From positions 744,001 through 808,000 of the forward strand of contig OY744473.1 of the NCBI GenBank assembly GCA_963556145.1: DNA of 64,000 bases, in the 5' to 3' direction. This DNA is from Hygrocybe punicea (taxonomy: Eukaryota; Basidiomycota; Agaricomycetes; Agaricales; Hygrophoraceae). Below, in pieces: positions 11,546 to 22,704 of this stretch (within the stretch, counting starts at the first letter, position 1; every line of letters starts with the position of its first letter). Below the pieces are notes generated by a model. The model worked only from the letters and a program-made list of their open reading frames with translations, had not been told where the DNA came from and made no database searches. The position numbers and the translations under genes are program-made.

Positions 11546-12955
11546 GTCTTTGAGAACAAGATTGATGGCTCCTCGCTCATTGCTAAGGGTCGTCTGGTCG
11601 CCAAGGGTTTTCATCAGATCCCTGACGTCGATTTCGGCAAGACTTTCACACCCGTTGCAAAGACAGCCTTGATTCGCCTGGTCGCCTCGATGGCCTGTCA
11701 GCATGGCTGGTCACTCCAGTGCTTCGATGCCACTTGTGCCTTCCTTTGGGGAGACCTCGACGAGGAACTTTACATGTCACTTCCCGATGGCTTTCGCCTT
11801 CCTGCCAGTGCCGTTCTCCCTGCTGGTGCTTCCAACGTGTCGGGTCTCATCATGCATCTGTACAAATCAATCTATGGTCTTAAGCAGGCATCCAACATTT
11901 GGTATTGGAAGCTTTGGTCAGTCCTTGAAAGGTTGGGCCTTGCTCGCTCTGCAGTCGACAACGCCCTTTTCCATTTCTCCGGCAACTGAAGAGGCTCCCA
12001 TGTCCAGTGCCTCCTTGCTGTCCACGTTGACGATGGCATGGGCAGCTCCAACTCTCGTACTTTTCTTGATTGGATCAAAGAGGAAATCATGCACAAGTTC
12101 AGTCTGAAGGATCTTGGTGGCGTCCAATTTGTGCATTGCCTCGAATCTCGACAACTCTGGATGCATCAGATGGATTACATTCATTCGCTCTTGTCGGACT
12201 TCAACTTATTGGACTGCAACCCTGTATCCATGCCGATGGAATCACCTTGCCCTCTGTCCACATCTGGTCCCCCAAGCACCATTCACGTGGAATATCAAGC
12301 TCTCATGGGCCGTTTACTTTTCCTTTCCATCTGTACACACCCCGACATATCCTATGCTGTTAACTGCTTAACCCAGCACAACTCCAATCCCTGCGCAGAT
12401 CACATGGCTGCTGCAAAACGAATCCTCCATTATCTTAAGGGCACGATGGATCTTTGCCTTTACTACAAGTCCATGACTTCTCCTCTTGCCCTCACTGCAT
12501 TCTCTGACTCCGACTGGGCTGGCTTGGACAACCGTGTATCCATTTCCAGCCACTGCTGGTTTTATGGCAATTGTCTCATCGACTGGCGCTCCAAGAAACA
12601 ATCAACTGTAGCTCTCTCATTGATGGAGTCGGAGTACATGGCATTGACACTCTGCCTGCAGATGGGTCTGTGGCTCAAGTCCTCTCTCATTCAACTCTCC
12701 CTTCCATTCATTTCCCCGATTCACATTGCTGGTGACAACGAAGGCTCGATCTCCCTTGCATCAAACTCATCTCATCATTCCTGTTTGAAACACATTGACA
12801 TCAAATATCACTTCATTCGTGAACATGTTGACTCTGGCACCTTCCTCGTTTACTGGGTTCCCACCACTTCAAACATCGCAGACATTCTCACAAAACCTCT
12901 TCATCATGAGTCGCATGACATTCACATCTCTGGACTGCGTTTACTGCCTCATTGA
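11546..12955 (+). pseudogene. Copia reverse transcriptase and RNase H
   Basis: Reads VFENKIDGSSLIAKGRLVAKGF, QCFDATCAFLWGDLDEELYM and YKSIYGLKQA, the standard Ty1/copia RT blocks. The catalytic box is VHVDDG (usual YVDD). A stop and frameshift occur near 11,990. RNase H follows with FSDSDWAG, SLMESEYMALT and GDNEGSI. The C-terminus reads TTSNIADILTKPL, also typical. The frame ends 7 bp before the polypurine tract and 3' LTR. Confidence 0.9.
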
Positions 12956-12962
12956 GGGGGTG

Positions 12963-13240
12963 TGTTGGAATACAATGAGTCACGTTTCTCTTTGACGCGT
13001 CACCTCAATCGTTTACCTACATCATGACATTTTTACATCCGTTATCACATGTGTTTCCTTGTAGTTATATACCTCCATCGTTCGATTCCTCTCCCTCAGT
13101 CATTTCCCTTTCTTGACTGAGATAAGATTCCCCTTGTTCTTGTTTCATCACTCCACTCATTGTTGTATGTAGATTACTCTCACAGGTACATACAACAATA
13201 TATTAGTCGTTTCCCTTTCTTGACTGAGATTACTCTCACA
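12963..13240 (+). repeat. Copia 3' LTR (278 bp)
   Basis: Begins TGTTGGAATACAATGAGTC and ends TACTCTCACA. It is intact and followed by the AGATG target duplication. It defines the empty site for the element sitting in the 5' LTR. Confidence 0.95.
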
Positions 13241-13245
13241 AGATG

Positions 13246-14260
13246 TACATACCTCGTTGTCATCCATTTCATTTCGGTTTTTAATGTATTCTGCCATAAA
13301 TGGCTCAAGGTTAAAATAGAGCTTCTTTGTTGCCCCTGAAAATGGATGACAATATGAAATAAGAGGCACTGCAGCGTAATGGATATAAATTGAATTTTCA
13401 AACAAACCAGTGGTGTCACCCCACCTGTGGAGTCCGATGGGACACCATCTGAGTATGTGGGAATACATGAAGACAGATGTGGCACAGTTTGAAACTGCAT
13501 CCATGTAGGAGGGATTGCAACACAGGTCTTCCCCCACCATTGCGTGATTGGTTATGCAGCCTATCATTGGTAGAATTGTTTTTATCACAGGAAAGCTGAT
13601 TGGTTCTGTAAATATCACAAGAAAATGTTGGTAACTTGAAAATTGTTTGCAAATGAGGTGAGACTCATTTTGCTGACCTGATTCCTTGGACAGGTTCAAA
13701 GCTTTGTCAAATACTGATACCATCTCCTCGAGTTGTGTGGGAATCAAGGTAGGGATGGCACGAGCTAAATCATTGCACACCATGGCGACATGGAACAAGT
13801 GTTCGAATATGCCGTTATCCAAGGTGTGGTCGGTTTGAAGGAACTAGAATTCACAATTAAATGATTATCGCAGTGTAAATTGGGCTGACTTCAGGAACCA
13901 AACCTCGTTAACAAAGGCAGGGTAGCTGAACTGTGCAGCATGCTGCTTAGAACCACTCAAACAATCAAATTATCCTTAGACTTACAACACTGTCATCGTT
14001 ATTTCACCAGAATTCAACATTCTCTGCACCGACGACCACAATGGAGCCCGATAAAGTGGGCAACAGAAAGGGGCGTCCCGAAAACTGCTTGAACCCTTCC
14101 TCAATCAACTCTGGGTGGTTGAAAGTAAAGAGAAATGCCGTCCATATATACCCAAAGAAGGTAGGGGTCCCACACAAGGCAGCATGTTGGAAGAGCCTTT
14201 GTGGGACCACTTGTATAAGAGAATTAGGACCAAGATTTTCAGGAACACCTCAATAAGCAT
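13246..14260 (-). pseudogene. Cytochrome P450 copy 1, N-terminal half
   Basis: The minus strand encodes the N-terminal membrane anchor (MLIEVFLKILVLILLYKW), then PTFFGYIWTAFLFTFNHPEL and GRPFLLPTLSG, and then NDLARAIPTLIPTQLEEM in later exons. It matches copy 2 closely but has frameshifts in the first exon (the anchor and the PTFFGY block lie in different frames). Relative to copy 2 it has lost at least a dozen CpG sites to TpG or CpA. The C-terminal half lies at 721-1,809. Confidence 0.85.
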
Positions 14261-14502
14261 TTTTAATGCAAGCAGGATGATGGGGTGCTGGGACAAGCAG
14301 AAATGCAGATTGGGAACATTTGTACTGGCATAGCGGCCTATTGAAGGTCACGAGGATCAGAGCGGATGGCCTGACATCCGACCTGAGCACTGAGTACTGA
14401 GCAGTGGGAAGGACGGTGACATTAGTATTATTACTACCACCATCAGGAAAATGGGGCTGACATGACATACCCTGGCAGTTCCAGTCATCTATGCATCATC
14501 GG

Positions 14503-15000
14503 ATGACATGTTTGTCCTTGTTTCCTCATTCCTATGCATGCCAAAGAAGAAAATAATGCTGTATGCCATGTTCTCCTTTCTTGTAATGCTGAACTTAAGT
14601 AAACCCTTAGTTGAATGCCCTGATTGATGTTCTCTTACATGCACATTCCAGCTCCATTCAATGGTATGTTTTTGTTATTTTTCACACTGGTTTTCACACT
14701 TCACTTACTTATTCTGTCAAGGAACCAACGTGGTCTTCCATGTTTGGAAGACATTGCTCAATCCAACCAATGAAAGATGCTAGAGACAATCATCCTGAAG
14801 GAATCGCAACATTATAAAGCTCCATTCACTGAAATTGTTTTGTGGGGTTGGAGGTTGAAAGTAGCTCAACGTACTCCAGTAGATGAAGTTTGTTATCACA
14901 TTATTCCTAAGACATATTCTTTATGTTAATTCTTGCATAGGCCAATAATATCAATGGTGAACTAGCTGGTCTCCAGATAAGCTAGATCTGCTCAAACCCA
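14503..15000. repeat. Direct repeat R, copy 1
   Basis: About 500 bp that recur at 21,602-22,110 in the same orientation, including GTTGAATGCCCTGATTGATG, CAGCTCCATTCAATGGTATG and AGCTAGATCTRCTCAA. No coding sequence or terminal structure was recognised. The two copies bracket the pseudogene block in between. Confidence 0.7.
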
Positions 15001-15539
15001 CTCCACCAAACCATAATGTACTCTGGCATGTAAAGTTGTTGTGTAAATTTATGAGTGAACAAATCCTTGACAAAAATAAATGTGTGAATACATTTTCCAT
15101 CTCAAACCAATAGACATTCACATGTTCTATTGGATGTAAACACTGGACTTGAGAGAATGAGTTTAGCATGTTACTTAAGCTCTTTCAGACACCTTCAATG
15201 ATAGTCAAGATGTTGATGACCGCTGAAGGTGGCTTTAAAGTTTTCAATCATGGCATTGAGATGTACAAGTCTTGCTCTTTTTCTCAAAAGTAATCTCGAT
15301 ATGTTCCGGAACTTCAACAGAAAGACACATCCCATGCCTCCAGTGTTCCAGTTCAGTGTATTAATTTATGAATGCTAAACCTAAGCTGGATTGAGCAGAG
15401 ACAGCTCAAACTGATTCTAAGTCCCAAGCTGGTCATACGGTGACAAGTAGGGATTACAAGACAAAAATGTCAGAACCTATGACAAGAAACACTCACCATG
15501 GTGTATGTTCCAACTCTGGTCCCTTCATATTTCCATTCT
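15001..15539. other. No supported gene
   Basis: AT-rich sequence downstream of the CSE1 remnant. It may hold further decayed CSE1 C-terminal exons, but I could not align any convincingly. Confidence 0.3.
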
Positions 15540-17558
15540 TCTGAGTTTTCCCATTGCAAAGAATGTGATGAGGTGGCCTATCATTGTTATGTTCATTGTG
15601 TGTAGTTTGAGCATTTGGGCCAGAATTTGGAAGACATATGGGATATATTCTGCACAGACTCATTAGTCCAAAAATGAATTGATGAAAATCATAGCTCTAT
15701 GGTCGATTTCCTGTTGGAGGATGAAGGTGAATGGTCCAAATAGTGTCCTTTCGAAGGTAGGCAACGCAGAGGGCGTTCCATTCACAATGAACCTTAGAAT
15801 ATTGATTAAATGTTGGATTGAAGCTAACAAAATTTTGGACTTACCGGATCAGTGCAGATATGCTCTCAAAAATATATTGATCAAAGTTGGGATTGCTTGG
15901 GTTCTTGGAAATTATGCCAAGAATATTGACAAGTCAAAGCAATATTGACTCGTACCGCGGGGTCAGTTTTTCATGAGCAGTGGTGATAACTCACATGACA
16001 CCTGCATATTTGCATTCAGGTATTAGGAGAAGGTACACAAGAATATTGAAGCATACACTTCATAAGATGGTCGTTCTCCACTACCTTTTTGGGGCTACCC
16101 GCAGACTCGATTTTTGTCAAAAGTCCTTTCAATAAATCCAACTTGAAACTCTGGATGTCGTCTTGAGAAAATCTAAACATTGGTCACACCAAGCTGATGT
16201 GCAGGCACATATAAGATGCACAACATTCACCCATCAACTTTGATGAATAATATACATTCAATGGTGATGGCAGCATAGGTACACATAATGTAGTTATCAG
16301 ATCCAATGTGGTGCACGAGCAGTGGCAGTATGGACAAAAGTTGCAGTTTTGTGAGCTGAGGAAATGATTTAGCGATCAAGCAAATTTTAATCTGTACCAA
16401 CAAACCTGATTGTGGAACATATATAGGAACCGTCAGCTTTCAAAATTGGGTGTACATTGCATTTTTCAGCCTGTAGGTCTTGATAAACATGGTCTGAGAA
16501 GAAGCTAATGACATCTATAAGAGCGTTGGTTGAGTTGACACCATGCTATGAAGGATGGGAGATAAGCTCAAGTGCCAAAAAAAAGCCAAAAGTGGCTGTG
16601 AGACCTTGACTGTAGATCCTCTCGAGGCTATGGCCATCAATAAATACACTGCACTGTCTTTAAACTTCCAGTTTTGTGTTAGATTGGCATTGTACTCCTG
16701 GAGTCCTTTCGAAATCCAGGAACAGACAATTTCTGTGGTATTTGCCTTGTAACTGGAGCTCACAAGTGCTTGTAGTACATCTGCAGCAGACTGGCATTGA
16801 GTTGCAACCTCAGAACCACTGATACCCATCAAGGGGAGTGAAAGATCTAGGCAAATGAATTCCTAAGGATCATCTTTGAATTGTTCCACGTTGTGTTCTG
16901 AGGGAATAAAACATGAATGATGTGTCAAAAATATTGTTGGAAGATTTTAGAATAACCTTGCAGGACAACGTTTGGTCCACTATGCCTTGAACAAGAGCTG
17001 AGATCGTATCCTGTAGACTGAAAAGCTCCTTGTAGTACCTGGTACAGAAGGCAGTTGAAAGAAATCAAAGTGATTGAGAAACAAGCTGTCAAGGTCTTGT
17101 CAAATGGTCTTTATCCAACATGCCTTGGTGCTTGTCTGATTCTACTAGTGCCCATATGCCTTGGACAAAAGCTTTGATGGCAGAAGATTTTTGAAGTTGA
17201 TCAGGGTATAATTTGACAAATAACTGTGGCAGAAGTAAGTATTGATAAACGGCAAAATTTTGTAAATGTACTCCAGCGATCTCAAGGACTTGAGTCTTAA
17301 TTTGAGATGCAAGTGAAGGTGTGGCATTGCCAGACTGTGATAAAATTTAAATACGTGGTAAATAAAAATGGTTCGGAATAAATGTCATTCACAAGATGGA
17401 GTACATGCCTCACCGCAGGATCCTTGTGGGTCCCAAGCCAAGAACTTCTGGAACCAACTTATTGGAGGAGCAAAGAATTCCTGATGAGAATCTTTGATAT
17501 TGGGAGGTAAATCTTGGCATGTAAAGTCAATGTATATTCTAGGAAGAGAACTTGACAT
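15540..17558 (-). pseudogene. CSE1: CSE1 / exportin-2 pseudogene (central part)
   Basis: The intact family member is the importin-alpha re-exporter, a HEAT-repeat karyopherin. The minus strand shows, in order, IDFTCQDLPPNIKDSHQEFF and FLAWDP (17,558-17,410), LFVKLYPDQLQKSSAIKAFV with frame changes (17,300-17,100), EHNVEQFKDDP-stop-EFICLDL (about 16,900), ADVLQALVSSSYKANTTEIV (16,832-16,515 region), FSDHVYQDLQ, GSDNYIMCTYAAITIECIL (about 16,300) and EYIPYVFQILAQML (about 15,640). The N-terminal importin-beta domain and the C-terminus are missing. Several in-frame stops and frameshifts are present, so it is dead. It is bounded upstream by a decayed LTR. Confidence 0.8.
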
Positions 17559-17589
17559 AGTGCTAATGGATCACAGTTGGGCAATTAAA

Positions 17590-18341
17590 TCCACCATAAA
17601 AACTAAGAAAATGGACAAAACAAGCAACTAAATGAAGAACCTAGCAATGAACGGACTGAAAATGGATAAATAATAATGAACCTGACAATACCAACGATGT
17701 TGGGTATGGTGGGTCAGGTCAGGTCAGGTTGGGTCGGAAACAATGAATGAGTAATGGAACAATGATCAAGATGATGAAGTGAACTATAAAAATCTAAGGG
17801 TCTACAAGGAGGAGCAATTGAAGGGATTAAAACATGATTCTGACTGTAGGGAAATGGGGACTAAGGGTATCTCTTTTTGTACGGTCATTGGGGACTGTTT
17901 TTATAGTACATGAGTGAGTAGTCTACTTTGGGATATGTCTATTTTGGCTGATGGCAAACTACAAAGAGAAGTTGGAATGGGGATGTAGAGAGAGGAGTTG
18001 TGATGTGATGAAGACAGGAAAATGGAGGGGAAAACAAATATCCAAGAAAAAGTCCTACATATCTCGATAAGGATGAGGCAATGCGTATATTGGGCAAGTC
18101 AGAAGTTGGGAATCAAGTCTGATGAGATCCGTCTCCTATGTTGGGACTCCATGGCTTATGAGGCTGCTGGATTTGGTCCAAAAGTGGCTGTGACAAAGTG
18201 GCATACATCGGGTCACATCACATCATGTCATGTCACGTCGGGTTACATTGAGTTGGAATGGGAGTTGTTTGGATGCATCGGGTTCATCCGGATTCATGAT
18301 ATATCAATGATACGGACTCAGAGGGACCTCAACCCTGTATA
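17590..18341 (-). repeat. Old, truncated LTR of the TGTAGAGGG family
   Basis: It matches the minus-strand LTR at 24,981-25,875 across most of its length (for example GGGTCGGAAACAATGAAYGA, TTTTTGTACGGTC and GACTCAGAGGGAC). The inner end is truncated near the CSE1 remnant, and the outer end is decayed to CCTGTATAG. Nearly all CpGs of the family have become TpG or CpA, marking it as much older than the other copies. Confidence 0.8.
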
Positions 18342-19539
18342 GTGAACATAGGTGCACCAAGGGCAAAAAATTGAATGTGCTGTTTTGAGGCTTTTTTGGA
18401 TGGGTTCGACAGTGCGAGCATAGCTGGAATAAGTTCCAAGCACAGACTAGCTTTGTCTTGGTCAAGGAGATCCTGTGTTCAGAATAGCGTTAGATATTCT
18501 TCAGATACGAAGACAACCTACATCTTCCCATCTTGTCCTCATTAGATTTTTGAGGAAAATGCTTGCAGAAGCAAATACTGTACATCTTCGGCCATGGTCC
18601 TACAAACATTCAGACATCCACAGCTTTTTGATTCTTATCAGTGTCGCCAAATTTTTTTATGTGTAATCCTTGTCTAAAGGTAGAACTCATTAAATTGAAT
18701 CAGGATAAGATGGTACTCAAGCACTGGTGGGAAAAGGGAACCACTAACTGGACCTTGTTCTCATTACAGATTACATCTCCTGGAAGGTGCAAAATATATC
18801 TAGCCAGACCTCGCATGCCACCTTCAGAGTTCCCAAATACATAATCCCCTATGTCCCCTGAAAGGTGCAAAGCATTTCTAGCCAGACCTTGCATGCTGTC
18901 CTCATCAAATGCTTTGTTGTTGCACTGGTGAATGGATTCTACCTCCAGGCTCTGCAACCTTTGTCACGTTATGATCCACAGCAGATCGTAAGTACCTGAA
19001 CATCATGCTCTGTTGGTTTTCGGACATATGTCAGTACAGTCATCATTGTGATTGAGAAATACAACATATGATTCTGGTATAACCATCTAGAATCTTTGAT
19101 TAGGAAAGAACTTGAAGGCGATAGAATTTGCTGTGAAAACTTGCTTCAGTAAGTACAGCCATCACTGCAGTCAGGAGAAATGTGGAATACAAATTATACA
19201 ATACTGATTTGGTCAGAGAAGAAGGCGATATGGAATCCAGGGAGAAAGCACTGTTGTGTCTCACAGACTCTGGCTTAATAGGTCAACGCAGTGCCATTGC
19301 AAATTCTCGATTCTCAGCCAACTCAGGAACTTGCTGGCTAAGGTAGCACCCATTAATATTGGCCCAAGATATCTGTTTCTAAATGTTCTACTGATCAGCG
19401 CCTATGATAGGAAACTTTATCCTGTTCCTCCCTTACCAAAGTTCCTACTCTGGGGAGTGAGGTAGAGGGATGTGAGAAGCAGGTGGGTAAATCAAAGAAA
19501 CTGTGAGTTCAGAGAGAGATCAAATAACTAATGTCAACA
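18342..19539. other. No supported gene; local 78-bp duplication
   Basis: The block GGTGCAAARYATWTCTAGCC occurs at about 18,784 and 18,863, giving a duplicated peptide (GLARYILHLPGD / GLARNALHLSGD) on the minus strand. I do not recognise the peptide. The rest is AT-rich without convincing coding signal. Confidence 0.35.
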
Positions 19540-20430
19540 ACATATACCTTGGCCGCCCAATATTTTATCTCCTCTTTTACGACCTCTCCCACAACATGAG
19601 CCTATACCCAAAACTCTTCTTGTATGGATGGAGGTTTCAGGCTCTCACCTGTGCACTTCTTGAACTTGATATTTTGCCATGTAATTATGTAGTCTGCCTC
19701 CATGACATTGCTGTGTAGCCTTCCAAGTCTCCATGACCTCAGTATACAGTATGCCCCAGCCTGGAAAAGAAGTGCCATTAGGGCCAGCCAGATGGCATTA
19801 CCATAAAGAGCATCTGATCAACCCCAACAATAACCATGAACATGACCATTCACAACGCCGAAAACTACCAAGTCGATGACCTGTGTGATCAGAGTGAAAA
19901 GGAAGTTAAGGATATCCATAGGTGGTTGCTCATTTGTAGGTGGGATTGGGAAAGATAGGCAAAAATGGTGATTCCAGAGAGGCCTGTAGCAATTGGATGT
20001 AGTACAAGTGCCCTCGTAAGGTTATGGATGGTGGTAGAATCTAATCTGCGCTTATTCTGAAAAGGCAAATATAATAAAAGTGCCCAAGAACTCACCCAGG
20101 GCAACTATTTTTAAGGCAGGTGTTGAATGAGTAACTGACAGATATTTTACTAGTAGAACCTGAGCACCTGAAGGCTCTGAAGTGCATTGTTTGTCCGTTG
20201 AGGTTGGCATCCAAGAATGAGATCTGTCTGTCGAAGTTGCCGAGACAGAGGCCTGCAAAAGATAAGTAAAATGCCAATCGAAAGTCACCATGCAAATGGA
20301 TGAAGGTTTCCCTCCTTCATAGTGTGAACATAGTAGAATTTTGGGCTCCTTATTAAGATTGAAAACACCATAGATATGAGAGCTACAAATCCAGCAACCA
20401 CATCATACTGCATTGCCACTATGTCAGTGA
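19540..20430 (-). pseudogene. Probable SUR7/PalI (Rim9)-family membrane protein remnant
   Basis: The minus strand reads TRALVLHPIATGLSGITIF, then NFLFTLITQVIDLVVFGVV, then ALYGNAIWLALMALLFQAGA in different frames. The alternation of a leucine-rich LHPIAAGL helix, an IDxVxFG helix and a last GNAxWL helix is the pattern I associate with fungal SUR7/PalI proteins, which are four-helix membrane proteins; PalI/Rim9 acts in ambient-pH signalling. Stops and frameshifts interrupt the N-terminal half. Assignment is by pattern memory and moderate only. Confidence 0.45.
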
Positions 20431-21601
20431 AGTGCACAGGAAGCAGTGAAGCATGTGGAGGCCTTACAGAACATCAGACTCAGAGTCCATTGGTTGTGAG
20501 GGAGAAGAAGATTCAGAGGCGTGAGGAAGAATGGTCAAACTTGAATGTCAATTGAACAAAGGCCTTGGAAGGCTAGTGCCTCAACCTTGAAGCATCGTGC
20601 ATGAATACGCATAAACCACAGTGCAGAGAACATGTTGGAGTCCCACAGCTGCGAGTGGTTGTTACCGCAAATGTTATCCAGACATATTGCTTGCATTTAC
20701 CAGGTGTACCCAGTTCCTTGTTTCCCCCATAGTATGGCTGTGTGCCTCAAGGAAAGCCTATGTTAGTTTTATATCCTCAAGCTCTTTCGAAAATTATTTC
20801 ATTAGTCAGAATGCAAGTGCCACCTACCACCCAGACTCACAATGCCTATATAATCATGAAACCTCTCAAAGGTTTCATGATCAGTCTTGTGGGCATGTTG
20901 CTCTTTCCCCATCCTCTTAGATGACACTGGGCTGTAGTAGTCATAGGACGTGACAAATATGGCAGCACTACCAAAGCTAAAGATTACTTTCATCTCAAAA
21001 ACGTGAAGGGTAAAATCGAACTTGACAGGGAGGAGGTCAAAGATCCAGCTGACTTCTGATATGGTGGTACATCTATACTGAGCAATGATACAATAGAAAA
21101 GCTCAGTCAGGTCATTAAAACCAGACACACACCCCACACAACATGCTAAATGTTCAAATTATGGTGGTACTTCAAGGAGCTGTGAGTACATAGTCAAAGT
21201 AAGCCCCTCCCAGAAGACGTTATAGCACTTATGCATGCATGCATTGAGCTCGTCAACCTCATTTCCTGGTGCTATATTCTTCTGTCACCTACAGTTATTA
21301 TTGGTGTTACAGGAATAGGGTGGAAACTGAGTGGCGAGTGGCAAGGCTGGAAGTCGGCATATAATTTGTGGAATTACAATTGTCAGGTTTTCATTGACGA
21401 ATACCTAAAAATGAAGAAGGCGGAAGATAGGAAATTGAGAAGGAAGGGTACTAGTACTGCTGTTCATATGTACATGGGCGTGATGATTTGCATTAGGCTT
21501 GCTTATTACATGCTCACGACTATGGGTTGGAAGGGCATAGAGTATGTGATGGTGTGCATCTTTGAAAGCCTTGTAAGGTTTATAGACAAGCTTATACTAT
21601 G
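20431..21601. other. No recognised gene
   Basis: Contains two open stretches, minus 21,137-20,802 (reads SEVSWIFDLLPVKFDFTLHV) and plus 21,231-21,602 (reads GWKLSGEWQGWKSAYNLWNY). Both look like decayed coding sequence but neither family is recognised. They may be exons of a lost gene belonging to the same block as the CSE1 and SUR7-like remnants. Confidence 0.3.
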
Positions 21602-22110
21602 AGACATCGTGTTTGTCCTTGCTTTCCCCACATCGCGTCCCAAATGCTCGACGAAAGCTCTAACAAAGAGGAAAATAATGCCATATGATCTGTTCTTCTT
21701 GTAGGACTAAACTTGATGAAGTAAATTAGTTGAATGCCCTGATTGATGTTGTCTTACATGCACATTCCAGCTCCATTCAATGGTATGTTATTTGTTATTT
21801 TTCACACCAGTTTTTACACTTAACTTATTCTGTCAAGGAACCAATGTGGTCTTCCATGTTTGGAAGGAATCGCTCAATCTGACCAATGCAATATGTTAGA
21901 GACAATAATCTTAGAAGAATCACAACATTATAAAGTTCTGCTCACCGAAATCATTTTGTGGAGTTAGAGGTTGAAAGAAGCTCAACCTCCAGTAGATGAA
22001 GTTTGCTATCATATTACTATTCCTAAGACATAGTACCCTTTGTGCTAAGACCAATAATCCCAGTTCGAAAACTAGCTCATCTCCAGATGAGCTAGATCTA
22101 CTCAAGCCAC
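21602..22110. repeat. Direct repeat R, copy 2
   Basis: Second copy of the ~500-bp sequence at 14,503-15,000, in the same orientation and clearly diverged. Confidence 0.7.
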
Positions 22111-22225
22111 CCGCTCTTGGCAGTCGGTTCAGGAAGATGACCCACAAGGTGAAGAAGAAACTCACCAAATCCAAAGGCAAGGGTAGGGCAGATACTGGTG
22201 GGGGTGGGGAGGGAGGATCACAGAG

Positions 22226-22636
22226 TCAGGGGTCGGAGTGGTGGTTTCCACCCTGCATAAATGTGTTGATGGACATATTCGAGGATTCCAACCAGAAACC
22301 CTTATACTTCAAAGAAACAGAGATGGGGAACAAGGATAGAAGCAGGAGACAACAAATTAGTGGTGGTTCAATGTTGGTGAAGGAGAAAGAGAAAGAAGAA
22401 GGTGGCAGAGCATAACTCTCCAGGGCTTCAATGAGCTTGACTACTTTGGTAGAGCAGTAATCTACAATCCTTTCACATTTCTCTTTATCAGAAACAGCAT
22501 AGGATTTATACATTTGATTGTAATGCCTTAAGAATCTCTTGACTTCTTCATAGCTTCCTTTGAATTTGGCTGGGGCAGACTTCTGCCCTAGTAGAGGCAT
22601 CATGTCTGGGGTATGAGTACTGGTGCTTGTGGACAT
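22226..22636 (-). pseudogene. Retrotransposon gag-like fragment
   Basis: Starts at an ATG and reads KFKGSYEEVKRFLRHYNQM and CERIVDYCSTKVVKLIEAL, a gag domain type common in basidiomycete gypsy elements. Recognisable similarity stops about 75 residues in; the later residues are probably frame-shifted or unrelated. It lies about 50 bp inside the primer-binding site of the adjacent LTR, the expected position. The rest of the internal region is missing and sequence of repeat R begins instead. Confidence 0.7.
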
Positions 22637-22683
22637 TGTGTATTAGAGGTATAGAAATGCTTGGGTTATTTAGATTTAAAACT

Positions 22684-22700
22684 CCTTGCGGTGGGCTCCA
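22684..22700 (-). other. Primer-binding site of gypsy-type element
   Basis: On the minus strand TGGAGCCCACCGCAAGG follows the LTR end by 4 nt. It begins with TGG, as expected for pairing with a tRNA CCA end, and is nearly identical to the site at 28,056-28,072 of another element. Confidence 0.7.
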
Positions 22701-22704
22701 ATTT

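Larger units (their letters stand above)
2598..13240 (+). mobile_element. Copia-type LTR retrotransposon inserted in P450 copy 1
   Basis: LTRs begin TGTTGGAATACAAT and end TACTCTCACA. The element is flanked by the 5-bp target duplication AGATG (2,593-2,597 and 13,241-13,245), and the second P450 copy has a single AGATG. After the 5' LTR the sequence AGGTTATGAAGCCC resembles the complement of the initiator-tRNA-Met anticodon arm, the half-tRNA primer known for several copia elements. A purine run GAGGGGG precedes the 3' LTR. The order gag, protease region, integrase, RT, RNase H is Ty1/copia. The element is dead: frameshifts, stops and three nested insertions. Confidence 0.95.
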
